Positions 43,469 to 52,407 of a stretch of DNA of 64,000 nt are shown piece after piece. The position numbers were made by a program, and so were the translations under genes. The notes under the pieces are model-generated. The model saw only the letters and a program-made list of their open reading frames with translations. It did not search any database and was not told where the DNA came from. The stretch lies in contig BJHW01000001.1 of NCBI GenBank assembly GCA_005405945.1, positions 8,432,001 through 8,496,000 of the forward strand, given 5' to 3'. Source of the DNA: Streptomyces violaceusniger (lineage in GTDB: Bacteria; Actinomycetota; Actinomycetes; Streptomycetales; Streptomycetaceae). Positions within the stretch are counted from its first letter, which is position 1. Each line of letters begins with the position of its first letter.

Positions 43469-45487
43469 ATGGCGGGCGGGCAACTCCCGGCCGAGGTCGA
43501 GGAGTTCGCGACGTATCTGAGGGCGCTGACGAGGCGGCTGGACGCGGGGGCGGGCTGGTACGGCGTCTTCGCCCTGCGCGACCCGGACGGGCTGCGGGCC
43601 TGTCTCGACGGCCTCGAGGTGCCGCCGTGGGACCTCGTCCAGTCCCTGCTGCAGGACCTCTCCGCCCAGCACGGCCCCGGGGCCGCGCAGGAGGCGGCGT
43701 CCCGCGCGGCGACCCTCTACCGCGCCTCGGTCGCGGCCCACGACGCCGGCCCCGGCCGCCGCGAGGCCCTCCGGGACCGCCTGGACGGCATGCTCCGCCA
43801 ACGCCGCGGCGCGGCCCAACGCGCAGCCGACCTCCGGTCGGCCCTGGCCACGGCCGACGACCCGGCCGCCCGGGACCGCCTCGCCACGGAGCTGGCCTGG
43901 GCCCACGACGACCACCAGCGCGCCACCGCCCGCACGGAAGAACTCCACGCCCGCCTGGCCGCACAGGCCGCGGCGCCGGGCCCCCTCGCAGGTGCGCCCG
44001 CGACGGGCGGGGCCGGGCGGGGAGAGCGTCCGCACGCGGCGAGGTTCGCGATGGCGTACGAAGAGGAGCGCGCCGCCCCCGCGGCGGCGGCCCCGGGCCC
44101 CGGCACCGCAGGGGCGCCCACGGGCGCTGGCAGCGCGGGGGCGGTCACGGGCTTCGGTGTTGCGGGGCCGACCACGGGCCCTGGCACCGCGGGGGCGGCT
44201 ACCGGTCCTGGTGTTGCGGGGGCGGTCACGGGCTTCGGTGTCGCGGGGGCGGCTACCGGCTCCGGGGCCGCGCCACCGGACGTGCCGGTGGCCCCGGCGT
44301 CGGCGGAGCGCGAGTCGGCGTCGGCCCTCCCCGGCAGCGAGTCGGCAGCCGCCGGGGGCGACGGACCCGCTCAGCCCTGGGCGGCGACTCCCGGCCCCGT
44401 CACCGCCCAGCGCGCTCCTGCCCCCATGAGGCAGCGACCTCGCGGCGCGCGGTTCGCGGGGGCGGGGGATGCGGGGGCGGCGCCCGGGGCGACGACCCCG
44501 GAGGTCGCGGCGACGACCCTGGCGGCGGGGCCCATGGCGTCGGGCATCCCCGCTGGCGCCTCGGCGTCCGCCGCGGATGCGTCCTTCGAGCCCACCGCGC
44601 AGGGCCCGGAGCCGACGACGACCGCGCCCGCGCCCGTTCCTGCCCACGCCCGACCTCGGCCCCGGCCGCGCGGGGCGCGGTTCGCGGGGGTGGAGGAGGT
44701 GGACGCGGCTCCGCGACCTCGCGGGGCGCCGTTTGCCGGGGCGGAGGGTGAGGGGGCCGCAGTGGCGCCGACGTCGGCCTCGCCCGAACCTGCCCCGGCG
44801 GAGAGCGGAGCCGAGGGCCGCGCGACCCCGCGTGGGGCGCGGTTCGCCGGGGCGTACGCGGGCGAGGGCGGCGGCAAGCGTCACCGGCGGGACAGGGGGG
44901 CGGACGACGGGCGGCGGCTCGCACGCGAGGTGGCGGAGCGCGCGGCGGCGCGGCGCGCCGCCCAGGAGGCGGTCGCGCGGCTGGGCCGGCTCCGGGCCGA
45001 GGGCCGCTCGGGCGAGGCCCATGTCGTGCTGTACGAGGCCGCCATCTGGCCCGCCGCGCGGCTGCCGGTGCTCGCGGAGGAGCTGGAGCGCGCGGGACTC
45101 GGGGTCGATGTGTCCACGCTGCTGTGGGAGACGGCGTGCCTGCCGCCCGCGCAGCTCGCCGCGGCCGCCGAGGCGCTGTTCGCGGCGGACCGTGAGGCCG
45201 ACGGCGAGGGGTTGTTGCGGCAGAGCGTCTCGCGCCCCGTCCCCGAGGTGGCCCACACCGCGATGGCGCTCCTCGCGGCGGGCGCCCCGGGCAGGGCCGC
45301 GTTCCTGCTGGCGGCGCTCGTACGGGCCCGTACGCCGGAGGACGCGGCGCGAGCGGCCGCCGAGGACCCCGCCACGCTGGTGCCCCTGCTGCTCGACGCG
45401 GCCGCCGGGGTCTCCTCCAGCACCCACCACGACCTGGCCCACGCCCTCCGCACCGCACGCCTGCCAGGCGTCCCCGGCCTCGCCTGA
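43469..45487 (+). CDS. Large Ala/Pro/Gly-rich protein with repeated PRGARFAG motifs
   Basis: A 672-residue protein I cannot assign. Residues 1-170 are helical and charged (VEEFATYLRALTRRLDAG, then a coiled-coil-like stretch with AADLRSALATADDPAARDR). Residues 170-460 are low complexity: six 9-residue repeats (AGAVTGFGV type) and five copies of a basic motif, ARFAMAY, PRGARFAG (twice), PRGAPFAG and PRGARFAG. The last 200 residues form a second helical domain (RSGEAHVVLYEAAIWPAARL, LLWETACLPPAQLAAAAEAL) with TPR-like spacing. ATG 43469 follows GAGGGAG by 8 nt. No signal peptide. It resembles Streptomyces proteins labelled large tegument-like only because of composition. Confidence 0.65.
   Translation: MAGGQLPAEVEEFATYLRALTRRLDAGAGWYGVFALRDPDGLRACLDGLEVPPWDLVQSLLQDLSAQHGPGAAQEAASRAATLYRASVAAHDAGPGRREALRDRLDGMLRQRRGAAQRAADLRSALATADDPAARDRLATELAWAHDDHQRATARTEELHARLAAQAAAPGPLAGAPATGGAGRGERPHAARFAMAYEEERAAPAAAAPGPGTAGAPTGAGSAGAVTGFGVAGPTTGPGTAGAATGPGVAGAVTGFGVAGAATGSGAAPPDVPVAPASAERESASALPGSESAAAGGDGPAQPWAATPGPVTAQRAPAPMRQRPRGARFAGAGDAGAAPGATTPEVAATTLAAGPMASGIPAGASASAADASFEPTAQGPEPTTTAPAPVPAHARPRPRPRGARFAGVEEVDAAPRPRGAPFAGAEGEGAAVAPTSASPEPAPAESGAEGRATPRGARFAGAYAGEGGGKRHRRDRGADDGRRLAREVAERAAARRAAQEAVARLGRLRAEGRSGEAHVVLYEAAIWPAARLPVLAEELERAGLGVDVSTLLWETACLPPAQLAAAAEALFAADREADGEGLLRQSVSRPVPEVAHTAMALLAAGAPGRAAFLLAALVRARTPEDAARAAAEDPATLVPLLLDAAAGVSSSTHHDLAHALRTARLPGVPGLA
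44108..44269 (+). repeat. 27-bp coding minisatellite, six copies
   Basis: Six in-frame 27-bp units encode nonapeptides AGAPTGAGS, AGAVTGFGV, AGPTTGPGT, AGAATGPGV, AGAVTGFGV and AGAATGSGA. Units two and five are nearly identical, which suggests block duplication of three units. Confidence 0.85.
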
Positions 45488-45509
45488 CGCCACGCCGGCT
45501 CGGTATTCC

Positions 45510-45660
45510 AGCCCCTCCAGGGGGCACCTCCCAGGGGTGGCCGGGGGAGTTCGGGCGAGTTTGAGGAGCGGGGTCCGGGGCGGAACCCCGGTGGGGGTGC
45601 GAGGGGGCGCAGCCCCCTCGTTTCGGGAAGGGGCGGGGCGGGGAGACCTACGGCTCACGG
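45510..45660. repeat. Dispersed GC-rich intergenic repeat, copy 5, with terminator hairpin
   Basis: Contains ggagcggggtccggggcg, a hairpin at 45600-45620 (cgagggggc / gccccctcg, loop gca) that probably ends the upstream transcript, and ttcgggaaggggcggggcgg. It is the short form of the dispersed family. Confidence 0.65.
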
Positions 45661-45774
45661 CCGAGCGCCGCCACCCACAATCCGACAAAACGCGAAACGT
45701 GATCGTCTTCGTTGAGTAACGGCGGCGGTATTGCCAGAGTGGTCAGTGCGCTCTTACGTTCTTCACAGCCGGAT

Positions 45775-45788
45775 TCTACGTGCGTAGA
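45775..45788. promoter_or_regulatory. Palindrome upstream of the pyrimidine-degradation operon
   Basis: tctacgtgcgtaga is an inverted repeat (tctacg, tg, cgtaga) about 20 bp before the first start codon, between the AT-richer promoter region and GAGGAG. No regulator gene is coupled to the operon, so the binding protein would be encoded elsewhere. Confidence 0.5.
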
Positions 45789-45808
45789 CACAGGTTGAGG
45801 AGCTGATC

Positions 45809-46651
45809 ATGGCCAACCTCGTACGTGCCGCTCTCGTCCAGGCCACCTGGACCGGCGATACCGAATCGATGATCGCGAAGCATGAGGAACACGCCCGGCA
45901 GGCGGCCGCCCAGGGCGCCAAGGTGATCGGCTTCCAGGAGGTGTTCAACGCGCCGTACTTCTGCCAGGTGCAGGAGGCGGAACACTACCGGTGGGCGGAG
46001 GCGGTGCCGGACGGGCCGACCGTGCGGCGGATGCGGGAGCTGGCCCGGGAGACCGGCATGGTGATCGTCGTCCCCGTCTTCGAGCTCGAGCAGTCCGGCT
46101 TCTACTACAACACCGCCGCCGTGATCGACGCGGACGGCAGCTATCTGGGCAAGTACCGCAAGCACCACATCCCGCAGGTCAAGGGGTTCTGGGAGAAGTA
46201 CTACTTCAAGCCGGGGAACCTGGGCTGGCCGGTGTTCGACACCGCCGTGGGCAAGGTCGGGGTGTACATCTGCTACGACCGCCACTTCCCCGAGGGCTGG
46301 CGCGAGCTGGGCCTGGCCGGGGCGCAGCTGGTCTACAACCCCTCGGCCACCTCCCGCGGCCTGTCGGCCTACCTCTGGCAGCTGGAGCAGCCCGCCGCGG
46401 CCGTCGCCAACGAGTACTTCATCGCCGCCATCAACCGCGTCGGCACCGAGGAGTACGGCGACAACGACTTCTACGGCACCAGCTACTTCGTCGATCCGCG
46501 CGGCCAGTTCGTCGGCGACGTGGCCAGTGACAAGGAGGAGGAGCTGATCGTCCGCGACCTCGACTTCGGTCTGATCGACGAGGTGCGCCGGCAGTGGGCG
46601 TTCTACCGCGACCGGCGCCCCGACGCCTACGAGGGGCTGGTGCGGCCATGA
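45809..46651 (+). CDS. Nitrilase-superfamily amidohydrolase, probable beta-ureidopropionase
   Basis: A cytoplasmic carbon-nitrogen hydrolase of 280 residues. The catalytic triad is visible: Glu44 in GFQEVFNAPYF, Lys near 120 in LGKYRKHHIPQV and Cys near 154 in VGVYICYDRHFPEGWR. It would convert N-carbamoyl-beta-alanine (or N-carbamoyl-beta-aminoisobutyrate) to the beta-amino acid. ATG follows GAGGAG with 7-nt spacing. It leads a four-gene operon with aminotransferase, dihydropyrimidinase and an F420 oxidoreductase; that context is the basis for this substrate rather than a simple nitrilase. Confidence 0.88.
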   Translation: MANLVRAALVQATWTGDTESMIAKHEEHARQAAAQGAKVIGFQEVFNAPYFCQVQEAEHYRWAEAVPDGPTVRRMRELARETGMVIVVPVFELEQSGFYYNTAAVIDADGSYLGKYRKHHIPQVKGFWEKYYFKPGNLGWPVFDTAVGKVGVYICYDRHFPEGWRELGLAGAQLVYNPSATSRGLSAYLWQLEQPAAAVANEYFIAAINRVGTEEYGDNDFYGTSYFVDPRGQFVGDVASDKEEELIVRDLDFGLIDEVRRQWAFYRDRRPDAYEGLVRP

Positions 46652-48041
46652 GCGGCGACGAGGTCAAGGGCGACCTCAAAGGCGGCGCCAACGGCGACAT
46701 CAAAGGCGGCGTCGAAGACGGCGCCCACGCCACCCTCCACGCCCGCCACCAGGCCGTACTCCCCGACTGGCTCGCCGTCTACTACCAGCGCCCCATCGAG
46801 ATCACCCACGGCGAGGGACGCCACGTCTGGGACGCCGAGGGCAACCGCTACCTCGACTTCTTCGGCGGTATCCTCACCACGATGACCGCCCACGCCCTCC
46901 CCGAGGTCACCAAGGCGATCAGCGAGCAGGCCGGCCGGATCCTGCACACCTCCACGCTCTACCTCGACCGGCCCATGGTCGACCTGGCCGAGCGGGTGGC
47001 CGCGCTGTCCGGCATCCCGGACGCGCGGGTCTTCTTCACCACCTCCGGCACCGAGGCCAATGACACGGCCCTGCTGCTCGCCACCACCTACCGCCGCTCC
47101 AACCAGATCCTGGCGATGCGCAACAGCTACCACGGCCGCTCCTTCTCGGCCGTCGGCATCACCGGCAACCGCGGCTGGTCGCCGACCAGCCTGTCCCCGC
47201 TCCAGACGCTGTACGTGCACGGCGCGGTGCGCACCCGTGGCCCGTTCGCCGGGCTGTCCGACGGCGAGTTCGTCAAGGCGTGCGTGGCCGACCTCGAGGA
47301 CGTCCTCGGTCAGGCGCACGGCAATGTCGCCGCGCTGATCGCCGAGCCGATCCAGGGCGTCGGCGGCTTCACCTCCCCGCCCGACGGGCTGTTCGCCGCC
47401 TTCCGCGAGGTGCTGGATCGGCACGGCATCCTGTGGATCACCGATGAGGTGCAGACCGGCTGGGGCCGCACCGGCGACCACTTCTGGGGCTGGCAGGCGC
47501 ACGACGGCTCCGGGCCGCCCGACATCCTCACCTTCGCCAAGGGCATCGGCAACGGCATGTCGATCGGCGGTGTCGTCGCCCGCGCCGACGTCATGAACTG
47601 CCTGGGCGCCAACTCGATCTCCACCTTCGGCGGCAGCCCCATCACCATGGCCGCCGGTCTGGCCAACCTCAACCACCTGGTCGAACACGATCTCCAGGGC
47701 AACGCCCGCCGGGTCGGCGGGCTGCTGATCGAGCGGCTGCGCGCCGCCTGCGCCGGTCTGGACGGCGTGCGCGAGGTCCGCGGCCGGGGGCTGATGATCG
47801 GCATCGAGCTGGTGGACCCGGGCACCGGCGGCCCGTCCCCGAGGGCGCGTCCGCCGTGCTGGAGGCCGCCCGGGAGGGCGGGCTGCTCATCGGCAAGGGC
47901 GGCGGGCACAACAGCAGCGTGCTGCGGATCGCCCCGCCGCTCAGCCTCACCGTCGCCGAGGCCGAGGAGGGCGCGGAGATCCTCGAGGCCGCCCTCAGGA
48001 CCGCCCTGGAGACCACCCGGTCCGGAAGGAGCGCGAGCTGA
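46648..48041 (+). CDS. Class III aminotransferase, probable beta-alanine type (frameshifted as sequenced)
   Basis: A PLP enzyme of about 464 residues after repair. FFTTSGTEANDTALLLATTY binds the cofactor phosphate, NSYHGRSFSAVGITGNRGW follows, LWITDEVQTGWGRTGDHF has the Asp that pairs with the pyridine nitrogen, and LTFAKGIGNGMSIGGVVA contains the Schiff-base Lys. A base is missing near 47836; repair gives GPVPEGASAVLEAAREGG and the normal end IAPPLSLTVAEAEEG. The first 25 residues hold a GDLKGGANGDIKGGVED repeat. It overlaps its neighbours by ATGA and TGATG. Expected role: removal of the amino group of the beta-amino acid from the previous step. Confidence 0.88.
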
Positions 48042-49441
48042 TGTCCCGTACCGTGATCCGCGGCGGGCTGGTCGTCACCGCCGCCGAGGAGACCCCGGCC
48101 GATGTGCTGATCGAGGACGGCAAGGTCGCCGCCCTCGCCGCGCCCGGCGGCGAGTGGGCCCAGGGCTGGACCGCCGACCGTACGATCGACGCCACCGGCA
48201 AGTACGTCATCCCGGGCGGGGTCGACGGGCACACCCATATGGAGATGCCGTTCGGCGGCACGTTCGCCTCCGACACCTTCGAGACCGGCACCCGGGCGGC
48301 GGCCTGGGGCGGCACCACCACCATCGTGGACTTCGCCGTCCAGACGGTGGGCCACGCCCTGCGCGAGGGGCTGGACGCCTGGCACCTCAAGGCGCGCGGC
48401 AACTGCGCCATCGACTACGGCTTCCACATGATCCTCTCCGATGTGAACGAGAGCACGCTCAAGGAGATGGATCTCCTGGTGGGGGAGGGCGTGACCAGCT
48501 TCAAGCTGTTCATGGCCTACCCAGGGGTCTTCTACAGCGACGACGGGCAGATCCTGCGGGCCATGCAGCGCGCCTCCGGCAACGGCGGGCTGATCATGAT
48601 GCACGCCGAGAACGGCATCGCCATCGACGTCCTGGTGGAGCAGGCCCTGGCCGAGGGCAGGACCGACCCCCGCTACCACGGTGAGGTCCGCAAGGCGCTG
48701 CTGGAGTCGGAGGCGACCCATCGCGCCATCCAGCTCGCCCGGGTGGCCGGCGCCCCGCTGTACGTCGTCCACGTATCGGCCCAGGAGGCCGTCGCGGAGC
48801 TGACTCACGCACGTGACCTGGGGCTTGACGTCTTCGGTGAGACCTGTCCGCAGTATCTGTTCCTGTCCACGGACAACCTCGCCGAACCGGACTTCGAGGG
48901 CGCCAAGTACGTCTGCTCCACCCCGCTGCGGCCGGTCGAGCACCAGGCCGCGCTGTGGCGGGGGCTGCGGACCAACGACCTCCAGGTGGTCTCCACCGAC
49001 CACTGCCCGTTCTGCTTCGCCGGGCAGAAGGAGCTGGGCCGGGGCGACTTCTCCAAGATCCCCAACGGCATGCCGGGCGTGGAGCACCGGATGGACCTGC
49101 TCCACCAGGCCGTGGTGGACGGCCACATCTCCCGCCGCCGCTGGATCGAGATCGCCTGCGCCACCCCGGCCAGGATGTTCGGCCTCTACCCGCGCAAGGG
49201 CACCATCGCGCCCGGGGCCGACGCCGACATCGTCATCTACGACCCGCAGGTCCGGCAGACCCTGTCCGCCCGGACCCACCACATGAACGTCGACTACTCG
49301 GCGTACGAGGGCAAGCAGATCACCGGGCAGGTCGAGACCGTGCTCTCGCGCGGCCTCCCCGTCATCGACCAGCGGGAGTACACCGGACGTGCCGGGCACG
49401 GCCAGTTCCTCATCCGCGACACCTGTCAGTACCTGAGCTGA
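48041..49441 (+). CDS. hydA: Dihydropyrimidinase (D-hydantoinase)
   Basis: A 466-residue binuclear metal hydrolase opening dihydrouracil, dihydrothymine or hydantoins. GGVDGHTHMEMPFGG has metal ligands His64 and His66, VTSFKLFMAYPGVFYSDD the carboxylated Lys near 158, and IMMHAENG, YVVHVSAQEA and VVSTDHCPFCF the remaining ligands. GETCPQYLFLS and GMPGVEHRMDLL are signature segments of the family. It overlaps the aminotransferase by one base (TGATG). It is clearly distinct from the allantoinase at 0.8 kb. Confidence 0.94.
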   Translation: MSRTVIRGGLVVTAAEETPADVLIEDGKVAALAAPGGEWAQGWTADRTIDATGKYVIPGGVDGHTHMEMPFGGTFASDTFETGTRAAAWGGTTTIVDFAVQTVGHALREGLDAWHLKARGNCAIDYGFHMILSDVNESTLKEMDLLVGEGVTSFKLFMAYPGVFYSDDGQILRAMQRASGNGGLIMMHAENGIAIDVLVEQALAEGRTDPRYHGEVRKALLESEATHRAIQLARVAGAPLYVVHVSAQEAVAELTHARDLGLDVFGETCPQYLFLSTDNLAEPDFEGAKYVCSTPLRPVEHQAALWRGLRTNDLQVVSTDHCPFCFAGQKELGRGDFSKIPNGMPGVEHRMDLLHQAVVDGHISRRRWIEIACATPARMFGLYPRKGTIAPGADADIVIYDPQVRQTLSARTHHMNVDYSAYEGKQITGQVETVLSRGLPVIDQREYTGRAGHGQFLIRDTCQYLS

Positions 49442-49455
49442 CCCAGGGAGCGAGC

Positions 49456-50457
49456 ATGGACTTCGGACTCGTGCTGCAGACCGATCCACCCGCCTCGGCC
49501 GTCGTCGAGCTGATGCGCCGCGCCGAGCGCAATGGCTTCGGCTACGGCTGGACGTTCGACTCCGCCGTGCTGTGGCAGGAGCCGTTCGTCATCTACAGCC
49601 AGATCCTGGCCCGGACCGAGCGGCTGATCGTCGGCCCCATGGTCACCAATCCGGGGACCCGCACCTGGGAGGTGACCGCCTCCACCTTCGCCACGCTCAA
49701 CGAGATGTACGGCAACCGCACGGTCTGCGGGATCGGGCGTGGGGACTCCGCGCTGCGGGTCGCGGGGCGCAGGCCCAACACCCTCGCCCGGCTCGAGGAC
49801 GCCATCGACGCCATCCGCGAGCTGGCGGAGGGCCGGGAGGCCGTCGTGGACGGCAGCCCGATGCGCATCCCCTGGATCGAGGACAGCAGGCTGCCGGTGT
49901 GGATGGCGGCGTACGGCCCCAAGGCGCTCGCGCTGGCCGGGCGGAAGGCCGACGGCTTCATCCTCCAGCTCGCCGACCCGTTCCTGACGGAGTGGATGGT
50001 CAAGGCGGTGCGCTCCGCCGCCGCCGAAGCCGGGCGCGACCCGGACGCGGTCACCATCTGCGTCGCCGCCCCCGCGTACGTCGGCGACGATCTGGACCAC
50101 GCCCGCGAGCAGTGCCGCTGGTTCGGCGGCATGGTCGGCAACCACGTGGCCGACCTGGTCTCCCGCTACGGGGAGCACTCCGGCGCCGTGCCCGAGTCGC
50201 TGACCGCGTACATCAAGGAGCGGCAGGGGTACGACTACGCCCACCACGGCCGGGCCGGCAACCCGGACACCGCGTTCGTGCCCGACGAGATCGTGGACCG
50301 GTTCTGTCTGCTGGGCCCGGTCGAGGCGCATATCGAGAAGCTGGAGCGGCTGCGCGAGCTGGGGGTCGGCCAGTTCGCGGTCTACGCGATGCATGACGCG
50401 AAGGAGCGCACGCTCGACGCGTACGGCGAGCACGTCATCCCCGCGTTCACCGGCTGA
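49456..50457 (+). CDS. LLM-class F420-dependent oxidoreductase (TIGR03842-like)
   Basis: A 333-residue TIM-barrel flavin-type enzyme of the luciferase-like group that uses F420. MDFGLVLQTDPPASAVVELM, the first barrel strand, FGYGWTFDSAVLWQEPFVI, IVGPMVTNPGTRTWEVTAS and VCGIGRGDSALRVAGR are typical. ATG 49456 follows AGGGAG. The three preceding genes supply the hydrolytic and transamination steps of reductive pyrimidine degradation, and no NADPH dihydropyrimidine dehydrogenase is present. So this enzyme may carry out the redox step on uracil/thymine or on the ring product; this is inference. A convergent hairpin follows. Confidence 0.87.
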   Translation: MDFGLVLQTDPPASAVVELMRRAERNGFGYGWTFDSAVLWQEPFVIYSQILARTERLIVGPMVTNPGTRTWEVTASTFATLNEMYGNRTVCGIGRGDSALRVAGRRPNTLARLEDAIDAIRELAEGREAVVDGSPMRIPWIEDSRLPVWMAAYGPKALALAGRKADGFILQLADPFLTEWMVKAVRSAAAEAGRDPDAVTICVAAPAYVGDDLDHAREQCRWFGGMVGNHVADLVSRYGEHSGAVPESLTAYIKERQGYDYAHHGRAGNPDTAFVPDEIVDRFCLLGPVEAHIEKLERLRELGVGQFAVYAMHDAKERTLDAYGEHVIPAFTG

Positions 50458-50473
50458 CCGCCCTGACCCGTGC

Positions 50474-50495
50474 GGCGCCCTCGGTGAAGGGCGCC
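50474..50495. terminator. Bidirectional hairpin ending the pyrimidine and sugar operons
   Basis: A perfect 8-bp stem (ggcgccct / agggcgcc) with loop cggtga between convergent operons. Its right arm ends at the first base of the SDR stop codon complement (50495). Confidence 0.65.
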
Positions 50496-51262
50496 TACCA
50501 GCAGGTGACGCCCCCGTCGACCAGCAGATCCACCCCCGTGACAAAGCTCGCCGCATCGCTCAGCAGGAACACCGTCGGCCCGACCATCTCGTCCACCGTC
50601 GCCATCCGGCCCAGTGGGGTGTCCGCTTCGAACCGCGCGACGCGTTCGGCCACTTCGGGCCGGCGGTTCATGGGGGTGGCCGTATAGCCGGGACTCACGC
50701 TGTTGACCCGGATGCCGCGGTCACACCACTCCGTGGCCAGGCTCTTGGTCAACTGCGTCACGGCGGCCTTCGACGCGTTGTAGTGGGCCTGGGTCAATCC
50801 CCGGTTGGCGATGGTGCCCGACATGGAGGCGATATTGACGATGGAGCCGCCGCCGTTGCGCAACAGCGCCCGGCCTTCGGCCTGACAGGAGAGGAACACA
50901 CCGTTCAGGTTCACCTCGATCACCTTGTTCCACTGCTCGACCGGCATGTCCTCGGCCGGAGCGGCGTTGGCGATCCCGGCGGCGTTGACCGCCAGCCGGA
51001 GTGGACCCAGCTCGCGTTCGACCCGGGCCACGGCCTCCGCGAGAGCCTCGGCCCGCGTCACATCGGCAGGGAGCGCGACCGCTCGTCGCCCGGTCTCCCC
51101 GATCGCCTCGGCCGTACTCGCCAGATCGCTCTGCGGCAGGTCGAGGCACCCGACATCGGCCCCCATCTCCGCGAGCCCGATCGCCAGGCGTCGGCCGATA
51201 CCGCTGCCGGCTCCCGTGACGAGGGCGACGCTGTCATCGAGTCGGAACGAGGGGACGGCCAT
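50495..51262 (-). CDS. SDR-family oxidoreductase, last gene of the sugar operon
   Basis: A 255-residue classical short-chain dehydrogenase: VALVTGAGSGIGRRLAIGLA binds NAD(P), LAVNAAGIANAA holds the NNAG-type motif (here NAAG), IVNIASMSGTIANRG the Ser, and HYNASKAAVTQLTKSLA the YxxxK. VDLLVDGGVTCW ends it. ATG 51260-51262 follows GGAGG. It lies 51 bp after the SorC regulator, so it is likely in the same transcript. It would oxidise or reduce a polyol/ketose of the pathway. Confidence 0.9.
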   Translation of the reverse strand: MAVPSFRLDDSVALVTGAGSGIGRRLAIGLAEMGADVGCLDLPQSDLASTAEAIGETGRRAVALPADVTRAEALAEAVARVERELGPLRLAVNAAGIANAAPAEDMPVEQWNKVIEVNLNGVFLSCQAEGRALLRNGGGSIVNIASMSGTIANRGLTQAHYNASKAAVTQLTKSLATEWCDRGIRVNSVSPGYTATPMNRRPEVAERVARFEADTPLGRMATVDEMVGPTVFLLSDAASFVTGVDLLVDGGVTCW

Positions 51263-51313
51263 GGGTTCCTCCACAGTTCGGTCGGCCGGTTCCCCGGCGT
51301 GTGTCGGCCGGTT

Positions 51314-52339
51314 TTACGGCGCATGTCGGTCGGGCCTGCCGGCCAGTCGGCCGGCGACCCCGAGATCGGTGATCAGGACATCGATCCAGCCGCCCAGCAG
51401 CGCCGCCCGTATCGCGGCGTACTTGCGGTCTCCGCCGGCCACCCCGATACGGCGCGGGACGGCTCGGTAGGCGTCTGGGGTGATGCCGATGACGCGGTCG
51501 TTGAGATCGGTGTCGAGCAGGGTGCCGTTCTCGTCGAAGAAGTGCAGACAGATATCGCCCACCGCGCCGAGACTGCGCAGCTTCTCCTGGTCGTCGAGGG
51601 CGAAGATGTTGCCGCTGCGGCGCAGCAACGGTGAGGGTTCGAGACTGCCGATGCCCACGATGGCGAGGGTGAGGTTCTTCCAGGCCGCGGCCACGCTGCT
51701 CACCTTGGGGTCGGCGAGGATCGCGTCCCGGACGGTGGCGCCGGCGACCAGGCCCGGGGCCGACATGAAGACCGGTTCCGCCCCGGTCATCTCGGCGAGC
51801 CGCCCCATCAGCCGGGTCGCCTGGACCTGGACCTGCGGCTCGCCCACCCCGCCCATCAGTTGGACGACCTCCTCCAGGAACCGCCCGCCGGGCCGGGACC
51901 GCATGGCCTCGACGGCCGCCAGCAGGGTGGCGCTCCACGAGGAGATTCCCAGTCGGTCGCCCTCCATGAGCGTCGTCTCCAGATAGACGGCGGCCGCCGC
52001 GCCGAGCGCCGGGATGACGGTGTCGGCCTCGCCCTCGACGTCGACCACGACCACGTCTCGAAGCCCGTAAGCCGCCGCGATCTCCTCTTCCAGATCGGCG
52101 AAGACACCGTCGGGGGGTACCACGATGGTGCGGACGATGCCGAGCTTGGCGGCCTGGGCGAGCAGCCTGGAGACGCGCGCCTGGGAGATGTGCAGCTCCT
52201 CGGCGATCCGCGGCTGCCGCATGCCCTGTTCGTGGTAGAGGCGGGCGATACGGGTCATCAGACGCAGTTGCTCGTCGCTGGTCGCCATGCGGGTGGTGCG
52301 GCGGGTCATCGGCTGACCGGTCCGGCTGTGGGGATTCAT
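51314..52339 (-). CDS. SorC-family sugar-responsive regulator
   Basis: A 341-residue regulator with an N-terminal helix-turn-helix (RIARLYHEQGMRQPRIAEEL, HISQARVSRLLAQA) and the SorC sugar-phosphate domain (EVVQLMGGVGEPQVQVQATR, SAPGLVAGATVRDAIL, VGIGSLEPSPLL, then GDICLHFFDENG). ATG 52337-52339 follows AAAGGACG. It sits inside the operon it probably controls, via the GTGAAT half-sites upstream of the first gene at 60.35 kb. SorC proteins usually sense a phosphorylated sugar. Confidence 0.9.
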   Translation of the reverse strand: MNPHSRTGQPMTRRTTRMATSDEQLRLMTRIARLYHEQGMRQPRIAEELHISQARVSRLLAQAAKLGIVRTIVVPPDGVFADLEEEIAAAYGLRDVVVVDVEGEADTVIPALGAAAAVYLETTLMEGDRLGISSWSATLLAAVEAMRSRPGGRFLEEVVQLMGGVGEPQVQVQATRLMGRLAEMTGAEPVFMSAPGLVAGATVRDAILADPKVSSVAAAWKNLTLAIVGIGSLEPSPLLRRSGNIFALDDQEKLRSLGAVGDICLHFFDENGTLLDTDLNDRVIGITPDAYRAVPRRIGVAGGDRKYAAIRAALLGGWIDVLITDLGVAGRLAGRPDRHAP

Positions 52340-52407
52340 GTCGTCCTTTCAGGCAGTCCCGAGCGCTCGGGCGACGGCGCCCGGGCGAAGGCGGGCCGCC
52401 CTGTGCA

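Noticed and set aside
43292..45688. A 798-codon minus-strand frame opposite the repeat-rich protein
   Set aside because: Arg/Gly/Pro-rich shadow typical of very high GC; the plus strand has a good ribosome site and codon bias.
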